The notes under the pieces were generated by a model. It had not been told where the DNA came from. It did no database searches and saw only the letters and a list, made by a program, of their open reading frames with translations. Positions 45,573-54,465 of a stretch of 64,000 nucleotides of DNA are shown here, one piece after another (position 1 is the stretch's first letter; the number at the start of each line of letters is the position of its first letter). Origin of the DNA: Altererythrobacter rubellus (lineage in GTDB: Bacteria > Pseudomonadota > Alphaproteobacteria > Sphingomonadales > Sphingomonadaceae); the NCBI RefSeq assembly GCF_030284385.1, contig NZ_CP127221.1:2108001-2172000 (forward strand), written 5' to 3'. The translations under genes were made by a program, and so were the position numbers.

Positions 45573-45880
45573 CCTTCTGGCGGTTGTGGCGGTTGTGGCG
45601 GCGCGGGCTGATTGTCCGCACCGTCACCACTAGTCACAGTGACACTCGTCTCGACGCTGGACGAACCATCTTCATTCTCAGTCACCGTTACCGTGCGTTC
45701 TTCGCGGATCGGCGGAGACTGGGATTGCAATTGATCTAGCGGCAACATGTCGTCGCTGATCGATCCTCCCAGAACCTCGCCTTCGGCCTCGCGCGCATCA
45801 TCGGCTCTATCGGGCACATCTCCGCTGCAAGCTGACGTAAAGACCAGCGCTGGCAAAAGTGCAATTGTCAAACCTCGCAT
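45569..45880 (-). CDS. Small lipoprotein of unknown function
   Basis: Protein of 103 aa, unrecognised. It has a signal peptide with a lipobox-like FTSAC (position -3 is Thr, not the usual Leu). The rest is acidic, rich in Ser/Thr and Pro, and ends in the repeat PPQPPQPP, so it is likely disordered. It overlaps the 3' end of lipB by 13 bases and its stop shares CTAG with the Old Yellow Enzyme gene, so it is probably the last gene of the lipB transcript. Confidence 0.58.
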   Translation of the reverse strand: MRGLTIALLPALVFTSACSGDVPDRADDAREAEGEVLGGSISDDMLPLDQLQSQSPPIREERTVTVTENEDGSSSVETSVTVTSGDGADNQPAPPQPPQPPEG

Positions 45881-46548
45881 GATCGTCTCCGGGCGACACG
45901 CGCCAAATGTTCAAAGAATTCAGGGGCAGTTGTCATCAGGGCTTCGTCCCATTGCGCAGGGCTGATGTCCAGTCCCAAGCGTTTGAGGCTGGTCACGCCA
46001 AATCCCTCAATCCCGCACGGCACGATACCGGTGAAGTGCGAGAGATCAGGGTCCAGATTGACGGAGAAGCCGTGCATCGTCACCCACCGGCGCACACGCA
46101 CGCCGATCGCACCGATTTTGGCTTCGCGCCCATCAATGTCCCTGGTCCATATACCCACGCGGCCATCCACCGCCCAGCTTTCAACACCGAATGTCTTGAG
46201 CGTTTCGATCACCCACTGTTCGATGCCATGCACAAAACAGCGTACATCCTTGCCGCGCTCTGTCAGGTTGAGCAGCACATAACCCACACGTTGTCCCGGA
46301 CCGTGATAAGTGTAGCGTCCGCCCCGCCCGGCCTCGACCACTTCGAAACGTGGGTCGAGCAACTCGTCGCGCGCGGCGCTGGTCCCAGCCGTGTAAACCG
46401 GCGGATGTTCCAGCAGCCAGATCAGTTCGCGCGCATTTCCAGCCGCAATCGCGGCGTTGCGTTGCTCCATCGCTGCCAGCGCTTCACGATACGGAACCTG
46501 CCGTTCGTCTCGCTGCCATTCAATCGCGTCTGTGGTTTCACTGCTCAT
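45868..46548 (-). CDS. lipB: Octanoyltransferase LipB
   Basis: Transfers octanoyl groups from acyl carrier protein to lipoyl-dependent enzymes, the first step of endogenous lipoate synthesis. It is 226 aa from ATG 46548 ([11 protein letters not shown]). It carries [17 protein letters not shown], the acyl-acceptor lysine in EAKIGAIGV and the catalytic cysteine in [11 protein letters not shown]. The longer frame upstream has no support. It is divergent from the membrane-protein gene at 46621. lipA is not in the window. Confidence 0.96.
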   Translation of the reverse strand: MSSETTDAIEWQRDERQVPYREALAAMEQRNAAIAAGNARELIWLLEHPPVYTAGTSAARDELLDPRFEVVEAGRGGRYTYHGPGQRVGYVLLNLTERGKDVRCFVHGIEQWVIETLKTFGVESWAVDGRVGIWTRDIDGREAKIGAIGVRVRRWVTMHGFSVNLDPDLSHFTGIVPCGIEGFGVTSLKRLGLDISPAQWDEALMTTAPEFFEHLARVARRRSCEV

Positions 46549-46620
46549 TGCCAATTGCGTGGGGACTATCAACGCGCTTATCAAGAGAAAAGGCGATCAA
46601 GCCGCGCGGGAGAATTGGCA

Positions 46621-47439
46621 ATGAAGTTCGATATGGGGCGGGCCTGGTCAGACGCGATGACGTTGCTGTCCAACAATAGCAGACTGATCGTGATATTGGC
46701 GGGCGTGTTTCTGTTCTTGCCTTCTCTGGTCTTGGGCGTGTTTGCGCCTAGCACAGAACTTGAGGCCGCAGCAGCGGGCAGCTCCGAACAGATGCAAGCG
46801 GCGATGGCGGCTTATTTGAGCACAAGCTGGCCGATAATCGTAATCTATGCGTTAGCGAGCACCATCGGGACGCTGGCATTGCTCGCCTTGCTCGGCCGAG
46901 ATCAAAAACCCACCGTTGGTGAAGCAATCAAGATCGGCGCTATTGCCCTGCTGCCCTATCTGGCCGCATCGCTGATTATCGGTGCAGGCATTGGCCTTGT
47001 AGCTGGTGTCGTTGTTGCGATCGGCGCGGCGGCTGGCCCTGCGGTGGCCGCTTTGCTTGGATTTGTGGTGCTGATCGGCATCCTGCTGGTTGCCTTCAGG
47101 TTGATTCTGGTTGGCCCGGTTATGGCGATTGAAGGGACGCTCAACCCGATTGAAGCTCTGCGCCGCTCGTGGACATTGGTGAAAGGCAACACCCGCTATG
47201 TGGCTGCGTTCATGATCCTGCTGTTCATTGCACTGTTTGTCCTGTCGCCTGTAATCGGGATGGTATTCGGCGTGATCGGCGCGCTGGTGCCCAGCGGGAC
47301 CGTTACGATCTGGGTAAACGCCATTTTCGAAGGATTGATCGGGGCAGTTGGTTCAGCAGTATTCCTGGCTGTCTATGCAGCGATGCACAGGCAACTGGCC
47401 GGTGAAAGCCCAAAAAGCCTTAGCCAGACCTTTGACTAG
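46621..47439 (+). CDS. Polytopic membrane protein, hypothetical
   Basis: Protein of 272 aa from ATG 46621 (MKFDMGRAWSDAMTLLSNNS), six hydrophobic segments from residue 24 on. The segment VGPVMAIEGTLNPIEALRRS followed by WTLVKGN resembles integral-membrane proteins annotated with a glycerophosphodiester phosphodiesterase membrane domain. I cannot assign a function. The long upstream frame is a shadow of lipB. Confidence 0.75.
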   Translation: MKFDMGRAWSDAMTLLSNNSRLIVILAGVFLFLPSLVLGVFAPSTELEAAAAGSSEQMQAAMAAYLSTSWPIIVIYALASTIGTLALLALLGRDQKPTVGEAIKIGAIALLPYLAASLIIGAGIGLVAGVVVAIGAAAGPAVAALLGFVVLIGILLVAFRLILVGPVMAIEGTLNPIEALRRSWTLVKGNTRYVAAFMILLFIALFVLSPVIGMVFGVIGALVPSGTVTIWVNAIFEGLIGAVGSAVFLAVYAAMHRQLAGESPKSLSQTFD

Positions 47440-47442
47440 GCG

Positions 47443-48071
47443 TTAGCCCTCGCCATCTGCCTTCCAGCCCCAGAACAGCTTGCACGGCAAGATGTTCAGC
47501 CATTCGAAGCCCTTGTCGATGCGCGCATAGTGCGGGCGCATATAACCAAGGCATGCAGCCGTGAACTGGTAAACCAGAAACGCGCCGCCGGGACGCAGAG
47601 CCTTGTGCGTTGCTTCGCCAATTGCCGGAGCAACACCAGCCGGCAGTGTCGAGAACGGCAGTCCTGACAGGATATAGCCAGCATTCTCAAATCCATGCTC
47701 GGCGATGATCTGTTCCACATCAGCAGCAGAGCCGTGGACCGCAATGAAACGTTTATCGCGGATCCTCTTGCGCAGATAGTCAATTTAGAGCGGGTTGGTG
47801 TCGATAACGATCAATGTCGCATCGCCGCGCAACCGCTCCAGCATAAAACGGCAAAACGTGCCGATCCCGGGACCATATTCGACAAACAGATTGCAATTGC
47901 CCAATCGACCGATGCCAGCATCTTGCGCACGGTGAAACGTGAGGAGGGAATGATCGAACCGACCATCTGTGGATACTCCACAAACCCGCGAAAAAACACC
48001 GCGCACTGCGCGGCATATTGGGAGAAGCGCTCGGTTAAGCGCCGTTTGATTTCAATGGCTTTGGTAGTCAT
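47443..48071 (-). pseudogene. PmtA-like phospholipid N-methyltransferase, broken by a frameshift and a stop
   Basis: Three consecutive fragments make one class I SAM methyltransferase. Frame A (from 48071) gives MTTKAIEIKRRLTERFSQ through RKMLASVDWA. The next frame gives NCNLFVEYGPGIGTF, with the SAM-binding GPG, through VIDTNPL and an in-frame TAA (47785-47787). Beyond the stop the same frame continues IDYLRKRIRDKRF and ends with SGLPFSTLP and ILPCKLFWGW. The frame changes near 47891-47902, where one base appears to be missing. Two independent lesions argue for a genuine pseudogene. The intact enzyme would have methylated phosphatidylethanolamine or a related lipid. It is convergent with the membrane-protein gene. 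Confidence 0.83.
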
Positions 48072-48184
48072 GAGGTGGGAATCGCGCTCCGCGTCAACTC
48101 GCTGGGGGGATGGCTAGCAGGTCGAATCGCAGATGCGCGATTGCATTGCAAGCACAGCTCGCCTCGCCTAGCGGTCAGTTTGTC

Positions 48185-49552
48185 ATGGCTGATCGCGATC
48201 CACTCCTTGAGAACACTGCCCCGCCCGCTGCTAGCGGCAACGGCATTTCGCGTGGCCGAATGGCGTTGCTGTTTTCCGTTATGCTGGTCACTGCGGCGGG
48301 CAATACAGCCATGCAATCCGTGATGCCATCGATCGGCACAGAGCTTGGTGTGGCCGATGTATGGATCAGTCTCGCCTACACATGGTCTGCACTGCTGTGG
48401 GTCACCTGCGCACCATTCTGGGCGCGGCGATCTGACAAGCGCGGACGCAAGTCGATGATGGCGCTGGGCATGACCGGCTTTATCACCAGCATGGGCTTTT
48501 GTGGTCTGGTCCTGTGGTTTGGCCTCGCCGGTTTGCTGCCCGCCGTTTGGACGTTGCTGTTGTTTGCAGCTGCGCGCAGCCTTTACGGCGGTTTTGGATC
48601 GGCCGCGCCGCCTGCGGTGCAAGCCTATGTTGCATCGCGCACAGCACGATCAGAGCGGACCAATGCGCTTTCTCTTATCGCGTCGAGCTTCGGGCTAGGT
48701 ACGGTGTTGGGCCCGGCGCTCGCACCATTGCTTATTCTCCCGGGACTTGATCTGGTTGGACCTTTCCTCGCCTTTGCAGCAATCGGCGTTGTCGCGCTTG
48801 TCGCTTTGCGCTGGCGGCTGCCAGATGACGAACCTCGGTATGCGGCGCGCGGCAAGACTTTCAGCGAGCCATTCAGCGCCAGTTCCCAATCAAACCATGA
48901 CGCCGAAGACGATGAAGACGTTGGCGTGGATGGGCCAAGCGAAAGCGAACCGAAGCGACTGACATGGTGGGAGCCGCGGGTGCGCCCTTGGGTGATTGCC
49001 GCTTTGCTTGGCGGCCATGCGCAAGCAATGATCCTCGGGATTGTCGGTTTTCTGGTGCTTGATCGGCTGGGGCTACGGGCTGACCCGCTCGCGGGCGCCG
49101 GTCCGGTGGGTCTAGTCCTGATGGCCGGCGCGCTGGCTTCGTTGGTGGCGCAATGGGGGGTAATTCCGCGCTTCAATCTAGGCCCGAGAGCCGCGACATT
49201 GAGCGGGATCGTCCTGGCGGGTTTTGGCGTATTCGTCTTCGCATTGGGAGACGCGATCCACACCATTGCGCTTGGTTATGCCATTGCCAGCCTCGGTTTC
49301 GGGCTGTTCCGGCCCGGCACGACCTCAGGCACATCGCTCGCCGTGACCCGTGCTGAACAAGGCGAGGCCTCAGGTATCGTGGCATCCGTTGCGGGTGCTG
49401 CGTTCGTGTTTGCACCGGCGCTGGGCGTGCTGCTCTACAATCTGTCAGAGCCACTTGCCTTCGGGCTGGTGATCGGTTTTTGCTCGGTCGTGTTCGCTGT
49501 GGGCTGGAAGCAGCTCTCCCTAGACGAGGTGCTGACGCGGGACAGGCGCTAA
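48185..49552 (+). CDS. MFS transporter
   Basis: Major facilitator superfamily transporter of 455 aa from ATG 48185 (MADRDPLLEN). Twelve hydrophobic segments, with the typical loop 2-3 motif (WARRSDKRGRKSMM) near residue 80. An acidic cytoplasmic loop (DAEDDEDVGVDGPSESEPK) lies between helices 6 and 7. The substrate is unknown. The frame opens at 48110, but the extra codons look unrelated. Confidence 0.93.
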   Translation: MADRDPLLENTAPPAASGNGISRGRMALLFSVMLVTAAGNTAMQSVMPSIGTELGVADVWISLAYTWSALLWVTCAPFWARRSDKRGRKSMMALGMTGFITSMGFCGLVLWFGLAGLLPAVWTLLLFAAARSLYGGFGSAAPPAVQAYVASRTARSERTNALSLIASSFGLGTVLGPALAPLLILPGLDLVGPFLAFAAIGVVALVALRWRLPDDEPRYAARGKTFSEPFSASSQSNHDAEDDEDVGVDGPSESEPKRLTWWEPRVRPWVIAALLGGHAQAMILGIVGFLVLDRLGLRADPLAGAGPVGLVLMAGALASLVAQWGVIPRFNLGPRAATLSGIVLAGFGVFVFALGDAIHTIALGYAIASLGFGLFRPGTTSGTSLAVTRAEQGEASGIVASVAGAAFVFAPALGVLLYNLSEPLAFGLVIGFCSVVFAVGWKQLSLDEVLTRDRR

Positions 49553-49578
49553 GCCGCTGCTTCGCAGCCGGTCGGCAG

Positions 49579-49920
49579 CTACAAAATTTCGTGAACCACA
49601 TCCTGCGGGCGGCACAGGCGCACGCCCTTGTCCGTTTCAACCAACGGGCGTTCGATCAGGATCGGCTCGGCTGCCATCGCGTTGAGGACCGTGTCCGCGT
49701 CTGCGTCTGGCAACCCGCGCTTCGCCGCGTCTGTGCCGCGAATACGCAAGCCCTTTTGCGGGGTGATGCCGGCATCGCGATATAGCTGCGCCAGCTTATC
49801 CCGCAATGGCGCGTCCTTAAGATATTCCACAACGGTCACGTCTGCACCGCTTTCTTCAAGAATAGCCAGCGTCTTGCGCGATGTGCCGCATTTCGGATTG
49901 TGCCAGATGGTCGCTTTCAC
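49579..49920 (-). CDS. arsC: ArsC-family (glutaredoxin-type) arsenate reductase
   Basis: Thioredoxin-fold protein of 113 aa that reduces arsenate or acts as a Spx-like reductase. GTG 49920 has AAAGGAG eight bases upstream; the ORF extension to 50028 is non-homologous. The catalytic cysteine is in HNPKCGTSRKTLAIL and the conserved loop LIERPLVETDKGVRLCRP is near the C-terminus. No arsR or arsB is nearby, so the true substrate may differ from arsenate. Confidence 0.9.
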   Translation of the reverse strand: MKATIWHNPKCGTSRKTLAILEESGADVTVVEYLKDAPLRDKLAQLYRDAGITPQKGLRIRGTDAAKRGLPDADADTVLNAMAAEPILIERPLVETDKGVRLCRPQDVVHEIL

Positions 49921-50011
49921 GCCGTGAACTCCTTTACCGCCAAGGCTGTATGACGTGCGATGCGCCCTAACCAAACGTCTTTTTCGCGACAAGTAGATTT
50001 GCTTCTTGCTT

Positions 50012-50028
50012 TTGAGAATAATTCTCAA
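50012..50028 (+). promoter_or_regulatory. Fur box upstream of the TonB siderophore receptor
   Basis: TTGAGAAT-A-ATTCTCAA is a perfect 8-1-8 inverted repeat and contains a 7-1-7 box (TGAGAATAATTCTCA, 50013-50027) close to the consensus TGATAATNATTATCA. It ends 49 bp before the receptor start, where it would overlap or follow the promoter. The right arm and its flank are shared with the box at 3862. Confidence 0.8.
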
Positions 50029-50076
50029 TAGCGACTACGGCACGGATCACGACTCGACAAAAGATTGGACCTTTGA

Positions 50077-52218
50077 ATGAAGCTTCTCGGCAAAGCCCTC
50101 CTGCTTGCTGGCACAGCCACACTCGCTCCTGCTACCGCTGCTTTGGCAGAGACAGCAGAAAGCGCGGAGAGCCAGGCGTTGGCGCCTGACCCTGACGAGG
50201 GCACAATCATTGTTACCGGCACGGTGCTGCAATCCAACCAGATCAATTCCGTCAAGACACCCACCCCGATCATCGATGTCCCGCAAAGCCTCAGCATCAC
50301 GACCGAGGAAGCGATTCTTGATCGCGGTTTTACCAGCATCGGCCAGATCATTGATTACACACCCGGCGTCAACACATCGCAGGGCGAAGGGCACCGTGAT
50401 TCGATCGTCTTCCGCGGCGTGCGCTCAACCGCAGATTTCTTCATCGATGGCATGCGCGATGACGTGCAATATTACCGCAGTCTCTACAATCTGGACCAGA
50501 TCGAGATATTGCGCGGGCCCAACGCGCTGCTGTTTGGACGGGGCGGCGCTGGCGGTGTTCTCAACCGCGTCACCAAGAAGGGCGTCATTGGCGACACATT
50601 CGGCGGCGGCCAGATCGCCATTGATACCTTTGGTGCATACAGCGTGCAGGCCGATATCAATCTCTCAAATGGCGATGCATCGGCGTTCCGCATCAATGCG
50701 ATGTACGAAAACCTCAACAATCACCGCGATTTCTACGATGGCGAGCGCATAGGCATCAATCCGACCGTGCGTTTTGCATTGAGCGAAGATACAACGCTGG
50801 ATTTGTCCTACGAATATGCCGATCACGATCGCTTCATTGATCGCGGCATTCCAACCGGTACGGATGGCCGCCCGATCGAGGAATTCAAAGACATCACCTT
50901 TGGCGATCCGGAATTGAACTTCAATGATCTGGAAGCGCATCTGCTGCGCGCCAACCTTCAGCACACATTCTCGGACAGCTGGAAAGGCGTGTTCAGCGCA
51001 TTCTACGGCAATTACAACAAGGGCTATTCGAACTTCTATGCTTCGGGCTATGACCAAGCCAACTCGCCAGATGTCGTGACCACCGATGGCTACATCGACG
51101 CGACCCAGCGTGAAAACCTGATCCTGTCTGCGAATATGGTCGGCGAATTCAACACGGGCGCGGTCGCGCATACGCTGCTGTTTGGCGCAGAATACATCAA
51201 CACGTCGTCTGATCAGGACCGATTCAATCCGGTTTGGGATCAGACCAATGATGACAACGAGATCTTCGCAATTACCCGCCTGCTGAACTTGCGCGGGGGC
51301 GTAGGTGTGAACGCATCAGGCGACATTACCTCAGTCACATTCGGCGATCTGAATGACTTCACGCAGGTGGAGATCGATGTCGTCTCGCTCTACATTCAGG
51401 ATGAGATCAAGCTGACCGATTGGCTTAATGTCGTGGTGGGCGGGCGTTTCGACAGCTTCGATATCGAAGTACTCGACGTCCCCAGCGACGAACTACGCAC
51501 GCGCAAGGATGAGGAATTCTCTCCACGTGGAGGCGTGATCTTCAAGCCGCGGGAAAACATCTCGATCTACGCAAGCTATTCGGAGAGTTTCCTGCCGCGT
51601 TCGGGTGAGCAATTCGCCAATATCAACGGCAGCAACAACGCACTGGACCCGGACAAGTTCACCAATCTCGAAGCCGGCATAAAGTGGGATTTTGCAGACC
51701 GCCTCAGCTTCACCGCGGCGATATTCGAGATCGAGCAAAGCTCCCCTCAACCCAATGACAATGACCCGTCGACGCTGGATGTGATCGATTCCAAGATCGA
51801 CGGCTTTGAACTGCAACTGCAAGGTGAAGTGATGCCAGCCTGGACCGTTTCAGCGGGCTACAGCTTCCTGGACGGAGAACAGCAGAGCCACACGGGCCCG
51901 ACAGGTCTGCGCCCACGCGAACTGCCAGAGAATATGTTCTCGATCTGGAACCAGTTTGAAGTCACCGATCGACTGGGACTTGGCATCGGCATGACGCACC
52001 AGGATGAAAGCTTCATCGACAATGGCAACACCGCTGTGCTGCCATCCTACACGCGATTTGATGCATCAGCCTATTACGACGTGTCGGAGAATCTTCGGGT
52101 GCAGGTCAATATCGAGAACCTGACCGACCAGCTTTACTTCCCCAACAGCCAAGCCAGGCACGAAGCTTCGGTCGGCGCGCCGCTCAATGCGCGCTTTGCC
52201 ATCACAGGCCGGTTCTAA
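50077..52218 (+). CDS. TonB-dependent siderophore receptor
   Basis: Outer-membrane receptor of 713 aa. A signal peptide (LLAGTATLAPATAALA) is followed by the TonB-box region (GTIIVTG) and plug domain (IDVPQSLSITTEEAILDRGF, FFIDGMRDDVQYYRSLYNLD, IEILRGPNALLFGRGGAGGV), then a 22-strand barrel ending in FAITGRF. The receptor type is ferric-siderophore (catecholate or hydroxamate); the exact ligand is unknown. A perfect Fur box upstream supports iron control. It is convergent with the 2Fe-2S gene, 6 bp apart at stops. Confidence 0.96.
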   Translation: MKLLGKALLLAGTATLAPATAALAETAESAESQALAPDPDEGTIIVTGTVLQSNQINSVKTPTPIIDVPQSLSITTEEAILDRGFTSIGQIIDYTPGVNTSQGEGHRDSIVFRGVRSTADFFIDGMRDDVQYYRSLYNLDQIEILRGPNALLFGRGGAGGVLNRVTKKGVIGDTFGGGQIAIDTFGAYSVQADINLSNGDASAFRINAMYENLNNHRDFYDGERIGINPTVRFALSEDTTLDLSYEYADHDRFIDRGIPTGTDGRPIEEFKDITFGDPELNFNDLEAHLLRANLQHTFSDSWKGVFSAFYGNYNKGYSNFYASGYDQANSPDVVTTDGYIDATQRENLILSANMVGEFNTGAVAHTLLFGAEYINTSSDQDRFNPVWDQTNDDNEIFAITRLLNLRGGVGVNASGDITSVTFGDLNDFTQVEIDVVSLYIQDEIKLTDWLNVVVGGRFDSFDIEVLDVPSDELRTRKDEEFSPRGGVIFKPRENISIYASYSESFLPRSGEQFANINGSNNALDPDKFTNLEAGIKWDFADRLSFTAAIFEIEQSSPQPNDNDPSTLDVIDSKIDGFELQLQGEVMPAWTVSAGYSFLDGEQQSHTGPTGLRPRELPENMFSIWNQFEVTDRLGLGIGMTHQDESFIDNGNTAVLPSYTRFDASAYYDVSENLRVQVNIENLTDQLYFPNSQARHEASVGAPLNARFAITGRF

Positions 52219-52224
52219 AGGCAG

Positions 52225-52785
52225 CTAGCCTTCGGGCTCTTCGGAGCTCGAAGGTGGCCGGATCGCAGGCACTTCGCGCGCTGCATTTTCGTTGCTGATG
52301 CCCGGAGCAGGCGCAGCGCTGATCCTTTCCAATCGCCGCGCTACGCGCCCCGCCCGCTGGATCGCGCGCACCAGCCGGGGATAGACGCCGCAGCGGCACA
52401 AGTTCGGGATCGCCGCCTTGATTTCCGCTTCGCTGGGATCGGCATTCCGCTCAAGCAACGCCGCCGCGGCCATCACGATGCCCGGCGTACAGAAACCGCA
52501 TTGGATTGCTTGTTCGGCGACCATGGCTTGCTGCACCGGATGGGACCGATCACGCGACAAGCCTTCGATAGTGGTGATGAATCGCCCTTCCGCCTCTGCG
52601 ATCGTCACCAGACATGACCGTAAGGCTGCGCCATCAACGATAACCATGCACGATCCGCAATCGCCATTGCCGCAGCCATACTTGGTGCCGGTCAGGTTTG
52701 CCGCATCGCGCAGCGCCCACAGCAAGGGGGTGTCCGGATCCATATCGAACTCGAGCGGACGTTCATTTACGGTCATGCGCGGCAT
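52225..52785 (-). CDS. 2Fe-2S subunit of a molybdenum hydroxylase
   Basis: Small iron-sulfur subunit (186 aa), as in isoquinoline 1-oxidoreductase or CO-dehydrogenase-type enzymes. The first cluster is held by GCGNGDCGSCMV and a later Cys. The second has QCGFCTPG and PNLCRCGVYPR. ATG 52785 (MPRMTVNERP) is preferred. The C-terminal 45 residues are a Pro/Ser-rich tail. The large molybdopterin subunit normally sits next to it, but none is in the window. The neighbours are a receptor and a MATE fragment, so it is an orphan here. Confidence 0.9.
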   Translation of the reverse strand: MPRMTVNERPLEFDMDPDTPLLWALRDAANLTGTKYGCGNGDCGSCMVIVDGAALRSCLVTIAEAEGRFITTIEGLSRDRSHPVQQAMVAEQAIQCGFCTPGIVMAAAALLERNADPSEAEIKAAIPNLCRCGVYPRLVRAIQRAGRVARRLERISAAPAPGISNENAAREVPAIRPPSSSEEPEG

Positions 52786-52889
52786 GCGACAGCTTATCGC
52801 ATGCACTATGTTGGCGAACAAGACGCTCTGTGTGGATGCAAACACAAATTGCGCTTGTTATGTGGTGATCCTGCGTTAGTCGGTTGGCC

Positions 52890-53243
52890 ATGAGCGAGAA
52901 TGCCAAACTGACGCGCGGTTCGATACTTGGCCATCTCGTTTCTCAAACTTTGCCAGCCATTGTCGGTGTTGCTGCAGTCATGTCGATCGGCTTGGTCGAT
53001 GCCTATTTCATCGGGCAGCTGGGCGCGGACGCTTTGGCGGCAATTGCGTTTATCTTCCCGATCAGCGTCGTGATAACCAGCCTGAGCGTGGGCATGATGG
53101 TGGGCATCAATTCTGTCATTGCGAGAGCCTTGGGTGAAGGCGATGATGAACGTGCGGCGCGGCGGCTAGCCAGGTCCTTTCGTCTTCGACTGATCTGGAA
53201 AAGCAAGCCTCGACACTACGGACGCAAATGCAGGCATTCTTGA
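52890..53243 (+). pseudogene. N-terminal fragment of a MATE-family efflux protein
   Basis: MATE transporters have about 450 residues and 12 helices. This frame gives only about the first 95: SILGHLVSQTLPAIVGVAAV, then VDAYFIGQLGADALAAIAF and GMMVGINSVIARALGEGDDE. After RRLARSF (about 53175) it loses resemblance and stops at 53243. The remaining sequence matches the 3' end of a different gene (53174-53263), so the rest of the transporter appears deleted. ATG 52890 is the family start. Confidence 0.8.
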
Positions 53244-53263
53244 GCAAGATCAGGGCGGCGTAG
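53174..53263 (+). pseudogene. Possible 3' remnant of a methyl-accepting chemotaxis protein
   Basis: In the frame different from the MATE fragment the DNA reads LVLSSSTDLEKQASTLRTQM, then QAFLSKIRAA and a stop at 53261-53263. MCPs typically end with a pattern like SS.LE.QA..L...V..FL..IR. Only the last 30 residues remain. It starts just where MATE homology ends. A fusion by deletion of the DNA between a MATE gene and an MCP gene would explain both. Confidence 0.5.
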
Positions 53264-53280
53264 ATACGGCATCGGCCGGT

Positions 53281-54465
53281 TTAAGGCTGAGCTTTGCGCC
53301 AATCGCGCTTGATCTTCTTAGCTAAGCTCCATTTGTGGACTTCAGTCGGCCCGTCGTAGATACGAAACGCTCTGATTTCACGAAAGAATTGTTCGACAAT
53401 CGTATCGCCTGTTACTCCCGTGCCGCCCATCACCTGTACGCACCGGTCGGCAATCTGAAACAACGTTTCAGCCACAAAGGTCTTGGCCATTGAGCTCTCG
53501 GTTGTTCCGATTTCACCGGTGTCCAGCACGCTGGCGCACCAGTCGATCATCAACTCGCACGCCTTCAGATCAATCTTGTTCTGAGCCAGCATGAAGCCCA
53601 CTCCCTCATGATCGACCAGCGGCTTTCCGAACGCCGTTCGCTTGCAAGCATAGTCGGTTGCAATCTCTTGAGCCCGATCCGCAACGCCAAGCCAACGCAT
53701 GCAATGCGTGAGACGTGCAGGCGCCAGACGGACCTGTGCGTATTTGAAGCCCTCACCCGCTTCGCCAAGCATCTGGTTCGCCGGTACACGCAGATCGTTT
53801 ATGGTAATAACAGCGTGACCGCCCGGCATGGAACTATCAATCGTCTCGAGCACGCGTTCAATCTGGATAGATGGATCGGGTAGATCGACAAGGAACATAC
53901 AAGCTCCGCCTTCGGAATCAGCCTCAACCGATTTGGCCATGATGATCCCTACCTTTGCGCCGTCTGCACCGGTGATGAAAGCCTTTCGCCCATTGATCAC
54001 CCAGTGGTTGCCATCGCGTTGGCAGGTTGTTTGCATCAATGACGGGTCAGACCCTGCGCCGTTGTCTTCGGCCGGTTCGGTCATGAAAAAGGCTGAACGA
54101 GCATCCCCTGACGCCAAGGGGGCCAGGAAACGTTGCTTGATCTCGTCGCTGCCAACCTTTCTGAGCAGGTACATATTGCCTTCATCGGGAGCCATCACAT
54201 GACAGGCAATCGGACCAAGCGGCGAAATGCCGCTCTTGCGCAGGATCAATGCGGTATCAGCATGGCTGAAATGCGATCCGTCCTTTCGAATATGCGGGAC
54301 TAGCAGGCCTACCGCCTTGGCCTTGCCCCGCAGTTCCGCTCCAAGTTCATCGGAAGGCCCATGACTGCCGCAACGTGGGTCTGCCTCGTATGGAGCGACG
54401 ACCGTGCGAACAAACTCTTCAACTCTAGCCGCGATCTGTTCGGCTTCAGACGTATAGTGGGCCAT
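53281..54465 (-). CDS. Acyl-CoA dehydrogenase
   Basis: FAD-dependent dehydrogenase of 394 aa that introduces the alpha-beta double bond in acyl-CoA. It has the FAD motif FFMTEPAEDNGAGSDPS, the substrate loop WVINGRKAFITGADGAKVGI, and CVQVMGGTGVTGDTIVEQFF with FRIYDGPTEVHKW at the C-terminus. The YDG position corresponds to the catalytic-base YEG of medium-chain enzymes and is Asp here, as in ACAD10/11-like proteins. The gene is monocistronic. A 19-bp palindrome lies 130 bp upstream. Confidence 0.94.
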   Translation of the reverse strand: MAHYTSEAEQIAARVEEFVRTVVAPYEADPRCGSHGPSDELGAELRGKAKAVGLLVPHIRKDGSHFSHADTALILRKSGISPLGPIACHVMAPDEGNMYLLRKVGSDEIKQRFLAPLASGDARSAFFMTEPAEDNGAGSDPSLMQTTCQRDGNHWVINGRKAFITGADGAKVGIIMAKSVEADSEGGACMFLVDLPDPSIQIERVLETIDSSMPGGHAVITINDLRVPANQMLGEAGEGFKYAQVRLAPARLTHCMRWLGVADRAQEIATDYACKRTAFGKPLVDHEGVGFMLAQNKIDLKACELMIDWCASVLDTGEIGTTESSMAKTFVAETLFQIADRCVQVMGGTGVTGDTIVEQFFREIRAFRIYDGPTEVHKWSLAKKIKRDWRKAQP

